Part shown: positions 51,765-60,866 of the stretch, piece after piece
Layout of the letters: each line of letters begins with the position of its first letter
Numbering within the stretch: the first letter of the stretch is position 1
NCBI GenBank assembly: GCA_964243295.1
Contig: CAXTEJ010000002.1
Span: 62,001 to 126,000, forward strand
Direction of reading: 5' to 3'
DNA length: 64,000 nucleotides
From: CAXTEJ01 sp964243295
GTDB lineage: Bacteria > Actinomycetota > Actinomycetes > Actinomycetales > Angustibacteraceae
Position numbers and translations under genes: made by a program
The notes under the pieces: model-generated
The model's input: only the letters and a program-made list of their open reading frames with translations
Told to the model about the DNA's origin: nothing
Databases searched by the model: none

Positions 51765-52472
51765 TTGAGCCACGACCACACCCCCCGCGCCCACGAGGCC
51801 TTCCACGAGCTGGCCCGGATCGTCGTGTCGGAGCACTCCGTGGACTCGGTGATGACCACGGTCGCCGAGGTGGGCAAGCGGGTGCTGCCTGATGTCGTCG
51901 ACGTGTCGGTGACCCTGGTGCGCGGCGACGAGCCTGAGACGGTGGCGTCCACCGGCCCGCTCGCCCTGCTGATGGACGAGCGGCAGTACGCGGGCGGCAC
52001 GGGGCCGTGCCTGGACGCGGCGCGCGGCACGGGGATCGTCTCGGTGCCCGACGCGGGCGCGGCCGAGCAGTGGCCCATGTTCGCCGCCGGCGCCCGCGAG
52101 CACGGTGTCGGCAGCAGCCTCAGCGTCCCGATCGCGCTGCCCGACCACGTCGGCGCCGGCATCAACATGTACAGCGCCCGCTTGGCCGGGTTCGACGAGC
52201 AGGACGTCGACATGGCCAAGACCTTCGCGGCCTACGCCGCGGTCGCCCTCGCGAACGTGCACCTGTACGAGGCGCAGAAGCGCATCGGCGAGCAGCTGCA
52301 GGCCGCCATGGCGTCCCGCGGCGTCATCGAGCAGGCCAAGGGCATCATCATGGCGCAGCGCCGCTGCTCCGCCGACGAGGCGTTCGCCATCCTGGTCCGG
52401 GTCTCGCAGCATGAGAACCGCAAGCTGCGAGACGTGGCCGTCGCCCTCACCCGCACCGTCACCGAGAACTGA
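51765..52472 (+). CDS. GAF-ANTAR regulator 4
   Basis: 235 residues from TTG 51765. GAF domain (about 10-160) with AGGTGPCLDAARGTGIVSVP and a textbook ANTAR domain (about 170-230) with MASRGVIEQAKGIIMAQRRC and AFAILVRVSQHENRKL. Start choice is weak: TTG 51765 begins just before the conserved AFHELARIVVSEHS; an in-frame ATG at 51852 would cut into the GAF domain. A TACACT box at 51628-51633 may be its promoter. Same strand as the ANTAR-only gene upstream. Confidence 0.83.
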   Translation: MSHDHTPRAHEAFHELARIVVSEHSVDSVMTTVAEVGKRVLPDVVDVSVTLVRGDEPETVASTGPLALLMDERQYAGGTGPCLDAARGTGIVSVPDAGAAEQWPMFAAGAREHGVGSSLSVPIALPDHVGAGINMYSARLAGFDEQDVDMAKTFAAYAAVALANVHLYEAQKRIGEQLQAAMASRGVIEQAKGIIMAQRRCSADEAFAILVRVSQHENRKLRDVAVALTRTVTEN

Positions 52473-52586
52473 CCGGCCCCGCGGCCAGCATCCCCTGACA
52501 CGTCGCGGGCGCTCGCGGACGACGGACGACGGGCCACCACGACGTGCGATGCGACCGCGCCGTGAACCATCCCGAGGAGGTCAGGC

Positions 52587-52964
52587 GTGAGCTCACCGAT
52601 CCCCGCGGCCGAGCTGGTCGCCCCGCCCGCGTCCGACGTGCGTGGCGTGGCCGACTCCTGCCGGCGTCGTGACCTCGAGCGCGAGGGCATCGCGATGTTC
52701 GTGGCCCTGCACGACGCCCGCCCCGGCCGGCAGCTCGTCGTCCGCGACCCGTCGAGCCTCGTCGAGGGGGCGAGGCTGGCTGAGCTGCTCGACCACTACG
52801 CGGGCGAGCTGGCCGAGATCGGGATCGACCCGCGGGTCAGCGAGCCAGCGATCGACGGCGGCCAGCTCGACTCCGATCACGACCCGGCGGGTGCGGCGCT
52901 CATGGAGGTGCTCGTGGTCCTCAGCGACCAGCACCTGCGCGCCCGGACAGACCTGTCCCCGTGA
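52587..52964 (+). CDS. Hypothetical protein coupled to the deacetylase-like gene
   Basis: 125 residues, soluble, acidic, without signal peptide: a helical N-terminal region and a C-terminal stretch rich in Asp (IDGGQLDSDHDPAGAALMEV). No family is recognised. GTG at 52587 follows GAGGAGGTCAGGC. The stop overlaps the next start as GTGA, implying coupling with the deacetylase-like protein. Confidence 0.65.
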   Translation: MSSPIPAAELVAPPASDVRGVADSCRRRDLEREGIAMFVALHDARPGRQLVVRDPSSLVEGARLAELLDHYAGELAEIGIDPRVSEPAIDGGQLDSDHDPAGAALMEVLVVLSDQHLRARTDLSP

Positions 52965-53641
52965 GCCCCCTCACCACCGAGCACCACCGGCAGGCCTTCG
53001 GCTCGGGTGCCTTCCTGCGGGTCGTCAACTGGCACAACACCCCGCACAGCCAGCGCGACACGCTGCGCGCCGAGCTGGCCTGGTACGCCGAGCGCCACGA
53101 CCCCGTGCTGCCCGACGATCTCGACCGGTTGTTCGATACCGGGCACTGGGGACGGGCGAAGCCGGGTCTGATCCCGGTGTTCTACGACGGCTACCTCAAC
53201 AACGCGACCGTGGCCGCGCCGATCTGCGCCGAGCTGGGCATCACGGCCTGGTTCTTCCCGCCCACGGGCTTCCTGTCGACGCCACCGGAGCAGCAGCTCG
53301 CGTACGCCGACACCCACGACGTCGACCTGGTCGAGGAGGAGCGCGGCCTGCCGCGGCTGGCGATGACCTGGGACGACCTCGAGCTCATCTCGCGCACCCA
53401 CGTCGTGGCCGCCCACACCGCCAACCACGTCGAGGCCCGGCACGTGCGCACCCCCGCCGACGTCGAGCGCGAGGTGCTCGAGCCGATCCGCCGCATCACC
53501 GAGGTGACCGGACGTCGGCCGCCGGCGTTCGCGTGGTTGTTCGGCGCCGCGTTCGACCCGGCGTCGGTCGCGGGACGGGCGCTCCTGGACGCCGGCATTC
53601 GCTACGCCGTCAGCAACACCGCCTACCAGCGCATCGCCTAG
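52961..53641 (+). CDS. Polysaccharide-deacetylase-like protein with altered motif 1
   Basis: 226 residues of NodB-type fold. The usual TFDDG motif is LIPVFYDGYLNN, so the catalytic-base Asp is Tyr while the metal-binding Asp remains. The metal-binding HxxxH motif is VVAAHTANHVEARHV. FAWLFGAAFDPASV and YAVSNTAYQRIA follow at the C-terminus. No signal peptide, unlike secreted deacetylases, so a cytosolic or non-catalytic role is possible. GTG overlaps the previous stop. Its TAG overlaps the stop of the convergent YcaO gene. Confidence 0.7.
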   Translation: MSPLTTEHHRQAFGSGAFLRVVNWHNTPHSQRDTLRAELAWYAERHDPVLPDDLDRLFDTGHWGRAKPGLIPVFYDGYLNNATVAAPICAELGITAWFFPPTGFLSTPPEQQLAYADTHDVDLVEEERGLPRLAMTWDDLELISRTHVVAAHTANHVEARHVRTPADVEREVLEPIRRITEVTGRRPPAFAWLFGAAFDPASVAGRALLDAGIRYAVSNTAYQRIA

Positions 53642-55158
53642 CGGAGAGCGTGCTGACGCCCGCTAGGCGTTACGCCGCAACGCTTTTGTGCCGTGTGTCG
53701 GCTGGGCTCGCGGTAGAGGGGCAGCAGGCCCTCGGCGACGGCGGTCAGCGCCGTGCGATCCAGCCAGGCCGGCCCGCCGAGCCGCGACCGTCCCTCATCG
53801 GTGAGGTGGATCGTCGACCACTGCGGCGCGGGCTGCTCGCCGACGCGCACCAGGTCGTCACGACCCAGCTCGAGCAGCCGCCGGGTGTTGCGCTCGCCGA
53901 TCCGGGCGTAGGCCACTGTCTCGACCTCCAGACCGGGCACGACCACCTTCACCGCGTGCGCACCGCCGTCGGCGTGCGAGAAGTCCGCGACCAGCACGTC
54001 GTACCCCTCGGCGCGAAGGCGCCCGCTCACGTCGTTGAGCAGCGCCGCAGCGCTCACCGGCTCCGTGGTGGTGGGCAGGTCGGTGAAGGCGACGGTGGTG
54101 TCGTGCCGCAGCACGGTGGCCTCGAGCCGGTGCCGCCAGGTGCCCGGCGCGAGCGTCAGCCAGTCGACCATGGCGGCGAGCACCCGCTGCTCCTCGGCGG
54201 CAGGGTCCATCGCGTCGACGACCGCCTGGTAGCCCGGGGGCGCCACCCGCATCACCGCGTCCAGGGGGCCGTGCATGAACTGCTTGCGCGCTCGGGCGTT
54301 GGCGAACTCCAGCACGGCCTTGCGCAGCGCCACCTCGCGGTCGGGCTGCACCGCCTCGCCGCACGCCGTGGCGGACAGGATGTCGTCGCCAGCCGCGGCG
54401 CCCACGACGTAGACGTTCGGCACGCCGAAGTCGGTGGCGGCCAGCTTCGGGAGCACCTCGACGCCGGCCGCGCGCAGCCGGTCGAGGGCGGCGAGGGTCA
54501 CCGGGTCGGTGACGCCGCGCAGGTCGATGACCGTGCCCTGGTCCAGGGCACGAAAGGTCAGCCCGTTGCCGTCGCGCTGCAGGATCTCCATCACGGCGTG
54601 GGCGATGGCCTGCTCGAGGCTCGATCCGGCCCCCATCCCGTTCGACACGGGCAGCGCCAGCCAGCCGTCGGCCGGCCCCCTGCCGGTCAGCTCGTCGCCC
54701 GAGCTGGCCACGAACTCGGCGGGCACCCACACCGTGGCGTCGTCGCGCAGCCGCCGGGTGGGCAGCCACTGCAGGGGCCGGTCGTCGTCGATCTCGACCC
54801 CCGCCGGCAGGCCGAGCAGCCGCGGGTCGACGACCGCGTCCGCCCCGACCTCGCGCCGCATCCCGGCCAGCGAGCCGCTGCGCCGGACGCTCGCCCGCAG
54901 CGCCCGCGAGGACAGCACCTGCTCGATGCACTCCCCGAGGGCGCCGACCCGGGCGCGCTGCTCGGTGAGCGCGTACCCGATGCCGCCGGTGGCCATCCCC
55001 CCTCCGGTCCACCAGGTCGCCCACACCGGCACCCCGACCGTGTCGAGCGCCGTGAGCGCGAACTCCGACAGGCCGCCGGCCCCGAGCGCGCTCACGAACG
55101 ACCCGATCACGGCGTCCAGCGCCGGGTCGGGGTCGTCCAGGGTCGTCATGGCGGTCAT
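53638..55158 (-). CDS. YcaO-domain protein (ATP-dependent peptide-backbone activating family)
   Basis: 506 residues. The YcaO core spans roughly 60-420: GIGYALTEQRARVGALGECI carries one ATP/Mg-binding helix, and GSSLEQAIAHAVMEILQRDG another (E-x-L-Q-R-D form of the family motif). In characterised members the domain phosphorylates backbone amides for azoline, thioamide or amidine formation. The C-terminus (VTPSGRQHALR) lacks the Pro-rich PxPxP end of azoline-forming enzymes. No E1-like partner, TfuA or precursor peptide gene was recognised nearby, so its substrate is unknown. ATG 55158; ATG 55149 is an alternative. Confidence 0.82.
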   Translation of the reverse strand: MTAMTTLDDPDPALDAVIGSFVSALGAGGLSEFALTALDTVGVPVWATWWTGGGMATGGIGYALTEQRARVGALGECIEQVLSSRALRASVRRSGSLAGMRREVGADAVVDPRLLGLPAGVEIDDDRPLQWLPTRRLRDDATVWVPAEFVASSGDELTGRGPADGWLALPVSNGMGAGSSLEQAIAHAVMEILQRDGNGLTFRALDQGTVIDLRGVTDPVTLAALDRLRAAGVEVLPKLAATDFGVPNVYVVGAAAGDDILSATACGEAVQPDREVALRKAVLEFANARARKQFMHGPLDAVMRVAPPGYQAVVDAMDPAAEEQRVLAAMVDWLTLAPGTWRHRLEATVLRHDTTVAFTDLPTTTEPVSAAALLNDVSGRLRAEGYDVLVADFSHADGGAHAVKVVVPGLEVETVAYARIGERNTRRLLELGRDDLVRVGEQPAPQWSTIHLTDEGRSRLGGPAWLDRTALTAVAEGLLPLYREPSRHTAQKRCGVTPSGRQHALR

Positions 55159-55282
55159 GCGGCCACGAGACCATCCCGCACGACGATGTGCGCGGCCGAC
55201 GGTTGTTCATCCGGCTCAGGTCCACGGCGTGATCGTCCGAGACACCAGCAGTCCCTGTCGTCGCCCCGTCCGGAGCAGCTGC

Positions 55283-57082
55283 ATGTCGCGCCGATCCCCG
55301 TCCCGCCGCCGCGCCCTCGCGGCAGTGGTGTCGTGCGCGGTGCTCGGGTCGGTGCTCGGGTCGGTGCTGGGCGTGCTGCCCGCTGCGGCGCAGGGGGCTC
55401 CGGCGTCCGGGCAGGTGCCGACGTTCGGGGCGTCGATCGAGCCGTTCGCGGCCTACCAGGGGCAGACGACGTGCTCGCCGTCGGCCAAGCCCGGTGTGGT
55501 GGCGCTGCAGCGCTGGCTGACCACGCGGTACGCCGGCACCGGCAGCTCGGGCATCGGCCGCGGGTGCGCCGTGGGCGGGCGCAGCGAGCACAAGGAGGGG
55601 CGGGCGTTCGACTGGCACGTGGACGTCGCGAACCCGACCCAGCGGGCGCAGGCGCAGACCTTCCTGTCGCTGGCGTTCGCCACCGACCGCTACGGCAACA
55701 CGGCGGCGATCGCGCGGCGCATGGGCCTGATGTACGTCATCTGGGACGACCACATTTACTCCGCGGGTCAGCACTTCGCGCCACGCAGCTACGTCCACCC
55801 CGCCTGCGCCACGACGACTCTGCCGCAGTGCGGTCGCACCCTGCGGCACCAGGACCACGTCCACGTCTCCCTGAGCTGGGCGGGCGCGCTCGGCCGCACG
55901 TCGTTCTGGGACGGCACGGTCAGCGGTGAGGTCGACCCGCCGTCCGGGACGGCGCCCACGCCGGTGCCGCCCCGCCCCGCGCCGATCCCCGTGCCTCGGC
56001 CGGTCGCCAAGCCGGTCGTGAAGCCCGCGCCGAGGCCGGTGGTCAAGCCCGCGCCGAGGCCGGTGGTCAAGCCCGCGCCGAGGCCGGTGGTCAAGCCCGC
56101 GCCCAAGCCCGTCGTCGCGCCGAGGCCGCGGCCCGCCGTGCCGCAGCCGCCCCCGAAGGCCGCCGTGCCCGTGCCGTCGCCGCGTCCGGCATCCGGCCCG
56201 CCGGTGCTCGACCAGGTGCGGACGCCGGTCGCGTCGGTCACCGTGCCCGCCACCGGGTCGGGCGTCACGACGCCCTTCTCGCTCGCGGCCGGGCGCACCT
56301 ACCGGCTCGTCGCGACCGGCGGGTACGCCGCGGCTGCCGGCGTGCACGTCGCCGACGCGGCGTGCTCGTGGCAGGTCACGGGCGACGCCGGCTGGGCGCC
56401 GTCCCCGCCGGGCGGGGACGCCGCCCGCACCCTCACCGTCGACGGCTCGGCCGGCTGGCGCGCCCGCGACGGCGCCGGCTGCGACCGCGACGAGCACGTC
56501 TACGTCTGGGACCTCACGCCCACCCGCACCGGCCCGGTGCACCTGCAGGTCGGTGCCACCGGCGCGCAGGCGACCGGCTCGCTGCAGGTCCGGGTGCTGG
56601 CGGCGGGGGCGCGCGTCCGCGACTTCACCACGCCGCTGCCCGAGATCGCCGCCGAGCCCGTCACACCGCCCGGCCACGGCGGCGGCTCACCGCTCACCGG
56701 CACCGAGGTGCTCACCGTCGGCCCGCCCGGTGGCACGCTCACCGACGCGGCGCTGGTCGCGGGCGAGGCCTACACGGTCGAGGTGGCCGGCACCTGGTCG
56801 GCCGGTGACGGCGTCTTCGCCGACGCCCGGTGCAGCCGGACGACGGGCGGCACGTGGCGCTCGCAGCGCAGCGCCGACCCCTGGCACCCGTGGCTCGACC
56901 ACTACGACCTCTACGCGGGCGGTGACGACCTCCAGCCGCTGCCGGCCGACTGCGATCCCAGCCACGTCTACCGCTATCGGTACGTGCCGACGCGCACGGG
57001 ACGCACGTCGTTCGCGGTGTGGGACCCGACGCCCGGCGACGACGCCGGCTCGCTGCGGGTCACCATCTGGCCGCGCCGCTAA
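55283..57082 (+). CDS. Secreted M15-like peptidase domain with repeat linker and duplicated C-terminal domain
   Basis: 599 residues. A signal peptide (residues ~1-37, ending AAAQ) is followed by an M15/VanY-like domain (~45-215) with zinc-ligand motifs GGRSEHKEGRAFDWHVD and RHQDHVHVS. A Pro/Lys-rich linker (~230-310) contains four PRPVVKPA-type repeats. The C-terminus holds two related domains (~320-440 and ~470-599), each with an AGxxY start, an ADAxCS motif and a PTRTG near the end. It should act on, or bind, the cell wall. ATG at 55283 follows GGAGCAGCTGC. Closest family: ARB_07466-like C-terminal/peptidoglycan-associated proteins. Confidence 0.8.
   Translation: MSRRSPSRRRALAAVVSCAVLGSVLGSVLGVLPAAAQGAPASGQVPTFGASIEPFAAYQGQTTCSPSAKPGVVALQRWLTTRYAGTGSSGIGRGCAVGGRSEHKEGRAFDWHVDVANPTQRAQAQTFLSLAFATDRYGNTAAIARRMGLMYVIWDDHIYSAGQHFAPRSYVHPACATTTLPQCGRTLRHQDHVHVSLSWAGALGRTSFWDGTVSGEVDPPSGTAPTPVPPRPAPIPVPRPVAKPVVKPAPRPVVKPAPRPVVKPAPRPVVKPAPKPVVAPRPRPAVPQPPPKAAVPVPSPRPASGPPVLDQVRTPVASVTVPATGSGVTTPFSLAAGRTYRLVATGGYAAAAGVHVADAACSWQVTGDAGWAPSPPGGDAARTLTVDGSAGWRARDGAGCDRDEHVYVWDLTPTRTGPVHLQVGATGAQATGSLQVRVLAAGARVRDFTTPLPEIAAEPVTPPGHGGGSPLTGTEVLTVGPPGGTLTDAALVAGEAYTVEVAGTWSAGDGVFADARCSRTTGGTWRSQRSADPWHPWLDHYDLYAGGDDLQPLPADCDPSHVYRYRYVPTRTGRTSFAVWDPTPGDDAGSLRVTIWPRR
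56021..56116 (+). repeat. 24-bp tandem repeat, four units
   Basis: Units at 56021, 56045, 56069 (identical, beginning AAGCCCGCGCCGAGGCCGGT) and 56093 (diverged). Each encodes KPAPRPVV, the extended linker of the secreted protein. Confidence 0.9.
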
Positions 57083-57092
57083 CGGCTGGCGC

Positions 57093-57818
57093 TCAGACCC
57101 CGATGCCGCCCACGAGCACACCCACGCCGTACGTCACCGCCATGGCGAGCGCGCCGCCGACGACGTTGCGCCGCAACGACTTCACCAGGTCGGCGCCACC
57201 CAGCCGCGCGCCCAGCCACCCGGTCACGAGCAGGGCCAGCAGCACGGCGACGAACGTGACGGGCACGCGCACGGACGGTGGCGGCAGCTCGATCGCGAGC
57301 AGCGGCAGCACCGCGCCCGCGGTGAACGCGATGGCCGACGCGAGCGCGGCGTGCCAGGGGTTGGTGAGCGCGTCGGGGTCGATGCCGAGCTCGGCCTCGA
57401 CGTGCGCGGCGAAGGCGTCGTGCTCGGTGAGCTGCACGGCCACCTCGAGGGCGAGCTCGGGCTGCAGGCCCTTGCTCTCGTAGATCGCGGCGAGCTCGGC
57501 GAGCTCCTCCTCCGGCATCTCGGCGAGCTCACGGCGCTCCTTCTCCAGCAGCGCCAGCTCGGTGTCGCGCTGGGTGCTCACCGACACGTACTCGCCGGTG
57601 GCCATCGACAGCGCGCCGGCCACCAGACCAGCGATGCCCGCGGTCAGGATCGTGCCGCGGTCGGTCGTCGCCCCGGCGACACCGACGACGATGCCGGCTG
57701 TCGAGACGATGCCGTCGTTGGCGCCCAGCACTCCGGCCCGCAGCCAGTTCAGCCGTGACCCGAGGTGGTCCTCGGCGTCCGCGTGGGTCTGGCCGCCGGC
57801 CTCGACGTCGCTGCTCAT
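57093..57818 (-). CDS. VIT1/CCC1-family iron/manganese transporter
   Basis: 241 residues with five membrane helices in VIT order: GVLGANDGIVSTAGIVVGVA near residue 30 and GLVAGALSMATGEYVSVSTQ, then a cytosolic Glu-rich metal-binding helical domain (~85-150, LEKERRELAEMPEEELAEL), then three C-terminal helices. Members carry Fe2+ or Mn2+ out of the cytosol in exchange for protons. ATG at 57818 has TAGTTT six bases upstream, so the mRNA is probably leaderless. It converges on the secreted-protein gene. Confidence 0.9.
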   Translation of the reverse strand: MSSDVEAGGQTHADAEDHLGSRLNWLRAGVLGANDGIVSTAGIVVGVAGATTDRGTILTAGIAGLVAGALSMATGEYVSVSTQRDTELALLEKERRELAEMPEEELAELAAIYESKGLQPELALEVAVQLTEHDAFAAHVEAELGIDPDALTNPWHAALASAIAFTAGAVLPLLAIELPPPSVRVPVTFVAVLLALLVTGWLGARLGGADLVKSLRRNVVGGALAMAVTYGVGVLVGGIGV

Positions 57819-57824
57819 GGCGTC

Positions 57825-57830
57825 AAACTA
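57825..57830 (-). promoter_or_regulatory. -10 box of leaderless VIT-family gene
   Basis: TAGTTT on the minus strand, six bases before the ATG at 57818. Confidence 0.5.
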
Positions 57831-57869
57831 CGGACCGGCGCGGCGGGCCGCCACGAAGGCAACGCTCGC

Positions 57870-58187
57870 CTAACCCCGCGCGGGCTCCACTCGCGCACCG
57901 AGGCGCTGCGCCCACTCCTGCGCCCGGTGCGCGAGCTCGACGTCGAGCTGGGTGACACCGCCCCTGACGTGCGTCCAGCAGTAGACCGTCACCGTGCACC
58001 AGCGCAGGTCGACGTCGGGGTGGTGGTCCATGGTCTCGGCCTCGGCGGCCAGCTCGTCGATCAGCCGGACGGCGGTCGCGAAGTCGGGTGCGGTGTAGGA
58101 GGCCCGCAGGTGGCGACCCTCCCGCCACCACCCGGGCAGGCCGGCGAGCTGGCGGGTGGTCTCCTCGTCGTCCAGCAGCCTCGGCAC
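57870..58187 (-). CDS. Pterin-4a-carbinolamine dehydratase (PCD/DCoH)
   Basis: 105 residues. The catalytic motif AETMDHHPDVDLRWCTVTVY carries the paired histidines of pterin dehydratases, with the downstream TH and the LDVELAHRAQEWA helix. It regenerates tetrahydrobiopterin-type cofactors after aromatic hydroxylation, but in bacteria lacking the hydroxylase it may have another role; no hydroxylase is in this window. GTG at 58187 stands six bases after a -10 box. It is divergent from the NUDIX gene with only 31 bases between starts. Confidence 0.9.
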   Translation of the reverse strand: MPRLLDDEETTRQLAGLPGWWREGRHLRASYTAPDFATAVRLIDELAAEAETMDHHPDVDLRWCTVTVYCWTHVRGGVTQLDVELAHRAQEWAQRLGARVEPARG

Positions 58188-58193
58188 GGGCCC

Positions 58194-58199
58194 ACGCTA
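58194..58199 (-). promoter_or_regulatory. -10 box of leaderless pterin dehydratase gene
   Basis: TAGCGT on the minus strand, six bases before the GTG at 58187. Confidence 0.5.
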
Positions 58200-58206
58200 G
58201 CGATGG

Positions 58207-58212
58207 CATGAT
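58207..58212 (+). promoter_or_regulatory. -10 box of leaderless NUDIX gene
   Basis: CATGAT, six bases before the GTG at 58219. It lies only seven bases from the divergent -10 box, so both promoters overlap. Confidence 0.45.
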
Positions 58213-58218
58213 CGCCAG

Positions 58219-58647
<429 letters not shown>

Positions 58648-58699
58648 CGGGCCGGACGCCGGCGACGTCGGCGTGGCCGGGCGCCGAGTGCGCGCGCCG

Positions 58700-58705
58700 T
58701 AGAAT
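58700..58705 (+). promoter_or_regulatory. -10 box of typA
   Basis: TAGAAT, a near-consensus -10. It overlaps an in-frame ATG at 58704, which therefore cannot be the translation start of this transcript; ATG 58743 follows with a ~30-base leader. Confidence 0.55.
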
Positions 58706-58742
58706 GGCCCTGACTCCCGTACTCGATCGTCAGGACTCCAGC

Positions 58743-60611
58743 ATGCCCACGCGCACCCGCGACGACATCCGCAACGTCGCGATCGTCGCCCACGTCGACC
58801 ACGGCAAGACCACCCTCGTCGACGCCATGCTCTGGCAGTCCGGCGCCTTCGGCGCCCACCAGCACGTCGACGAGCGGGCGATGGACTCCGGTGACCTCGA
58901 GCGCGAGAAGGGCATCACGATCCTCGCCAAGAACACCGGTGTGCACTACTCCGGCCCGTCGGCGCCCGAGGGGGGTCTGACGATCAACATCATCGACACC
59001 CCCGGGCACGCCGACTTCGGCGGCGAGGTCGAGCGTGGCCTGTCGATGGTCGACGCCGTGTGCCTGCTCATCGACGCCAGCGAGGGCCCGCTGCCGCAGA
59101 CCCGGTTCGTGCTGCGCAAGGCGCTCGAGGCCAAGCTGCCCGTCATCCTCGTGGTGAACAAGGTCGACCGCCCCGACGCCCGGATCGCCGAGGTCGTCGA
59201 CGAGACCTACGAGCTGTTCCTCGACCTCGACGCCGCCGAGCACCAGATCGAGTTCCCGATCGTCTACGCCTCGGCCCGCGCCGGGCGCGCGTCGCTGACC
59301 CGGCCCGTCGACGGAGGCATGCCGGCAGAGGCCGACCTCGAGCCGCTGTTCCGCACCATCGTCGAGTCCGTGCCCGCGCCTGTCTACGACGACCAGCACC
59401 CCTTCCAGGCGCACGTCACCAACCTGGACGCCTCGCCGTTCCTCGGCCGCATCGCGCTGTGCCGCGTGCACCAGGGCACCGTGCGCAAGAACCAGCAGGT
59501 CGTGTGGTGCCGCCACGACGGCACGCAGACCCGCGTCAAGATCACCGAGCTGCTGATGACCGAGGCGCTCGAGCGCAAGCCCGCCGAGCAGGCGGGCCCC
59601 GGCGACATCATCGCCGTCGCCGGCATCCCCGAGATCACGATCGGCGAGACGCTCGCGGACGCCGACGACCCGCGTCCGCTGCCCCTGATCACCGTCGACG
59701 AGCCCGCGATCTCGATGACGATCGGCACCAACACCTCCCCGCTGGCCGGGCGGGCGAAGGGCACCAAGGTCACGGCGCGCCTGGTCAAGGACCGGCTCGA
59801 CCGCGAGCTCGTCGGCAACGTCTCGATGCGCGTGCTGAACACCGAGCGGCCCGACACCTGGGAGGTGCAGGGCCGCGGCGAGCTCGCGCTCGCGATCCTC
59901 GTCGAGCAGATGCGCCGCGAGGGCTTCGAGCTCACCGTCGGCAAGCCGCAGGTGGTCACCCGCGAGGTCAACGGCAAGGTGCACGAGCCCGTCGAGCGCC
60001 TCACCGTCGACTCCCCGGAGGAGTACCTCGGCGCGATCACCCAGCTGCTCGCCGTCCGCAAGGGCCGCATGGAGCAGATGGTCAACCACGGCACCGGCTG
60101 GATCCGGATGGAGTTCCTGGTGCCCTCACGCGGCCTGATCGGCTTCCGCACCGAGTTCCTCACCGAGACACGCGGCACCGGCATCGCCCACCAGGTCTTC
60201 GAGAAGTACGAGCCGTGGTTCGGCGAGCTGCGCACCCGCCCGTCCGGCTCGATGGTCGCTGACCGGACGGGCGCGGCGACGTCGTACGCCATGGCCAACC
60301 TGCAGGAGCGCGGCACCATGTTCGTCGACCCGACGACCGAGGTCTACGAGGGCATGGTCGTGGGTGAGAACAGCCGCGCCGACGACATGGACGTCAACAT
60401 CTGCAAGGAGAAGAAGATGACGAACGTCCGCTCGAACGCCGACGAGCTCGAGCGCCTGGTGCCCGCGCGCAAGCTGTCGCTCGAGCAGTCGCTGGAGTTC
60501 TGCCGCGACGACGAGTGCGTCGAGGTCACCCCGGACGCCGTCCGCATCCGCAAGACCGTCCTGGACGGCCACGACCGGCAGAAGAGCGCCGGCCGCGCCC
60601 GCCGCGCCTGA
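58743..60611 (+). CDS. typA: Ribosome-associated GTPase TypA/BipA
   Basis: A translational GTPase needed for 50S assembly and growth under stress. 622 residues: G1 AHVDHGKTTLVDAM near residue 14, G2/G3 KGITILAKNTG and DTPGHADFGGEVERGL, G4 VVNKVDRPDA, then EF-G-like domains and the TypA-specific C-terminal domain with MEQMVNHGTGWIRMEFLVPS and CKEKKMTNVRSNADE. The start at 58743 is chosen because the promoter -10 box covers the alternative ATG at 58704. A long hairpin 22 bases after the stop terminates the transcript. Confidence 0.95.
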   Translation: MPTRTRDDIRNVAIVAHVDHGKTTLVDAMLWQSGAFGAHQHVDERAMDSGDLEREKGITILAKNTGVHYSGPSAPEGGLTINIIDTPGHADFGGEVERGLSMVDAVCLLIDASEGPLPQTRFVLRKALEAKLPVILVVNKVDRPDARIAEVVDETYELFLDLDAAEHQIEFPIVYASARAGRASLTRPVDGGMPAEADLEPLFRTIVESVPAPVYDDQHPFQAHVTNLDASPFLGRIALCRVHQGTVRKNQQVVWCRHDGTQTRVKITELLMTEALERKPAEQAGPGDIIAVAGIPEITIGETLADADDPRPLPLITVDEPAISMTIGTNTSPLAGRAKGTKVTARLVKDRLDRELVGNVSMRVLNTERPDTWEVQGRGELALAILVEQMRREGFELTVGKPQVVTREVNGKVHEPVERLTVDSPEEYLGAITQLLAVRKGRMEQMVNHGTGWIRMEFLVPSRGLIGFRTEFLTETRGTGIAHQVFEKYEPWFGELRTRPSGSMVADRTGAATSYAMANLQERGTMFVDPTTEVYEGMVVGENSRADDMDVNICKEKKMTNVRSNADELERLVPARKLSLEQSLEFCRDDECVEVTPDAVRIRKTVLDGHDRQKSAGRARRA

Positions 60612-60632
60612 GGACCGTCCTGACCCTGCCGT

Positions 60633-60678
60633 CGCCGGGCCCGCGACCGCGCCATGCCGCGCGGTGGCGGGCCCGGCG
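60633..60678 (+). terminator. Long GC hairpin after typA
   Basis: CGCCGGGCCCGC (60633-60644) pairs with GCGGGCCCGGCG (60667-60678); after a single G-G mismatch, ACCGCGC (60646-60652) pairs with GCGCGGT (60659-60665) around the loop CATGCC. Nineteen pairs in all. Only a weak GTTT follows. Confidence 0.85.
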
Positions 60679-60866
60679 TGCGGTGGGCGTGTTTCAGCAC
60701 GGTTGACGGCGATTCATGCTGATGTCACGCCGCGATCACGATTGAGCAACGTCGTCGCCCCGGAGGTGCCCAGACCCTTCGGAGCTGACATAGAGTCCAC
60801 CCGAATCGGGCGACCACGCGCGGACGTCCGTTCATCGAGCCAGGCTACGAGAGGCTTTCCGTCGAG

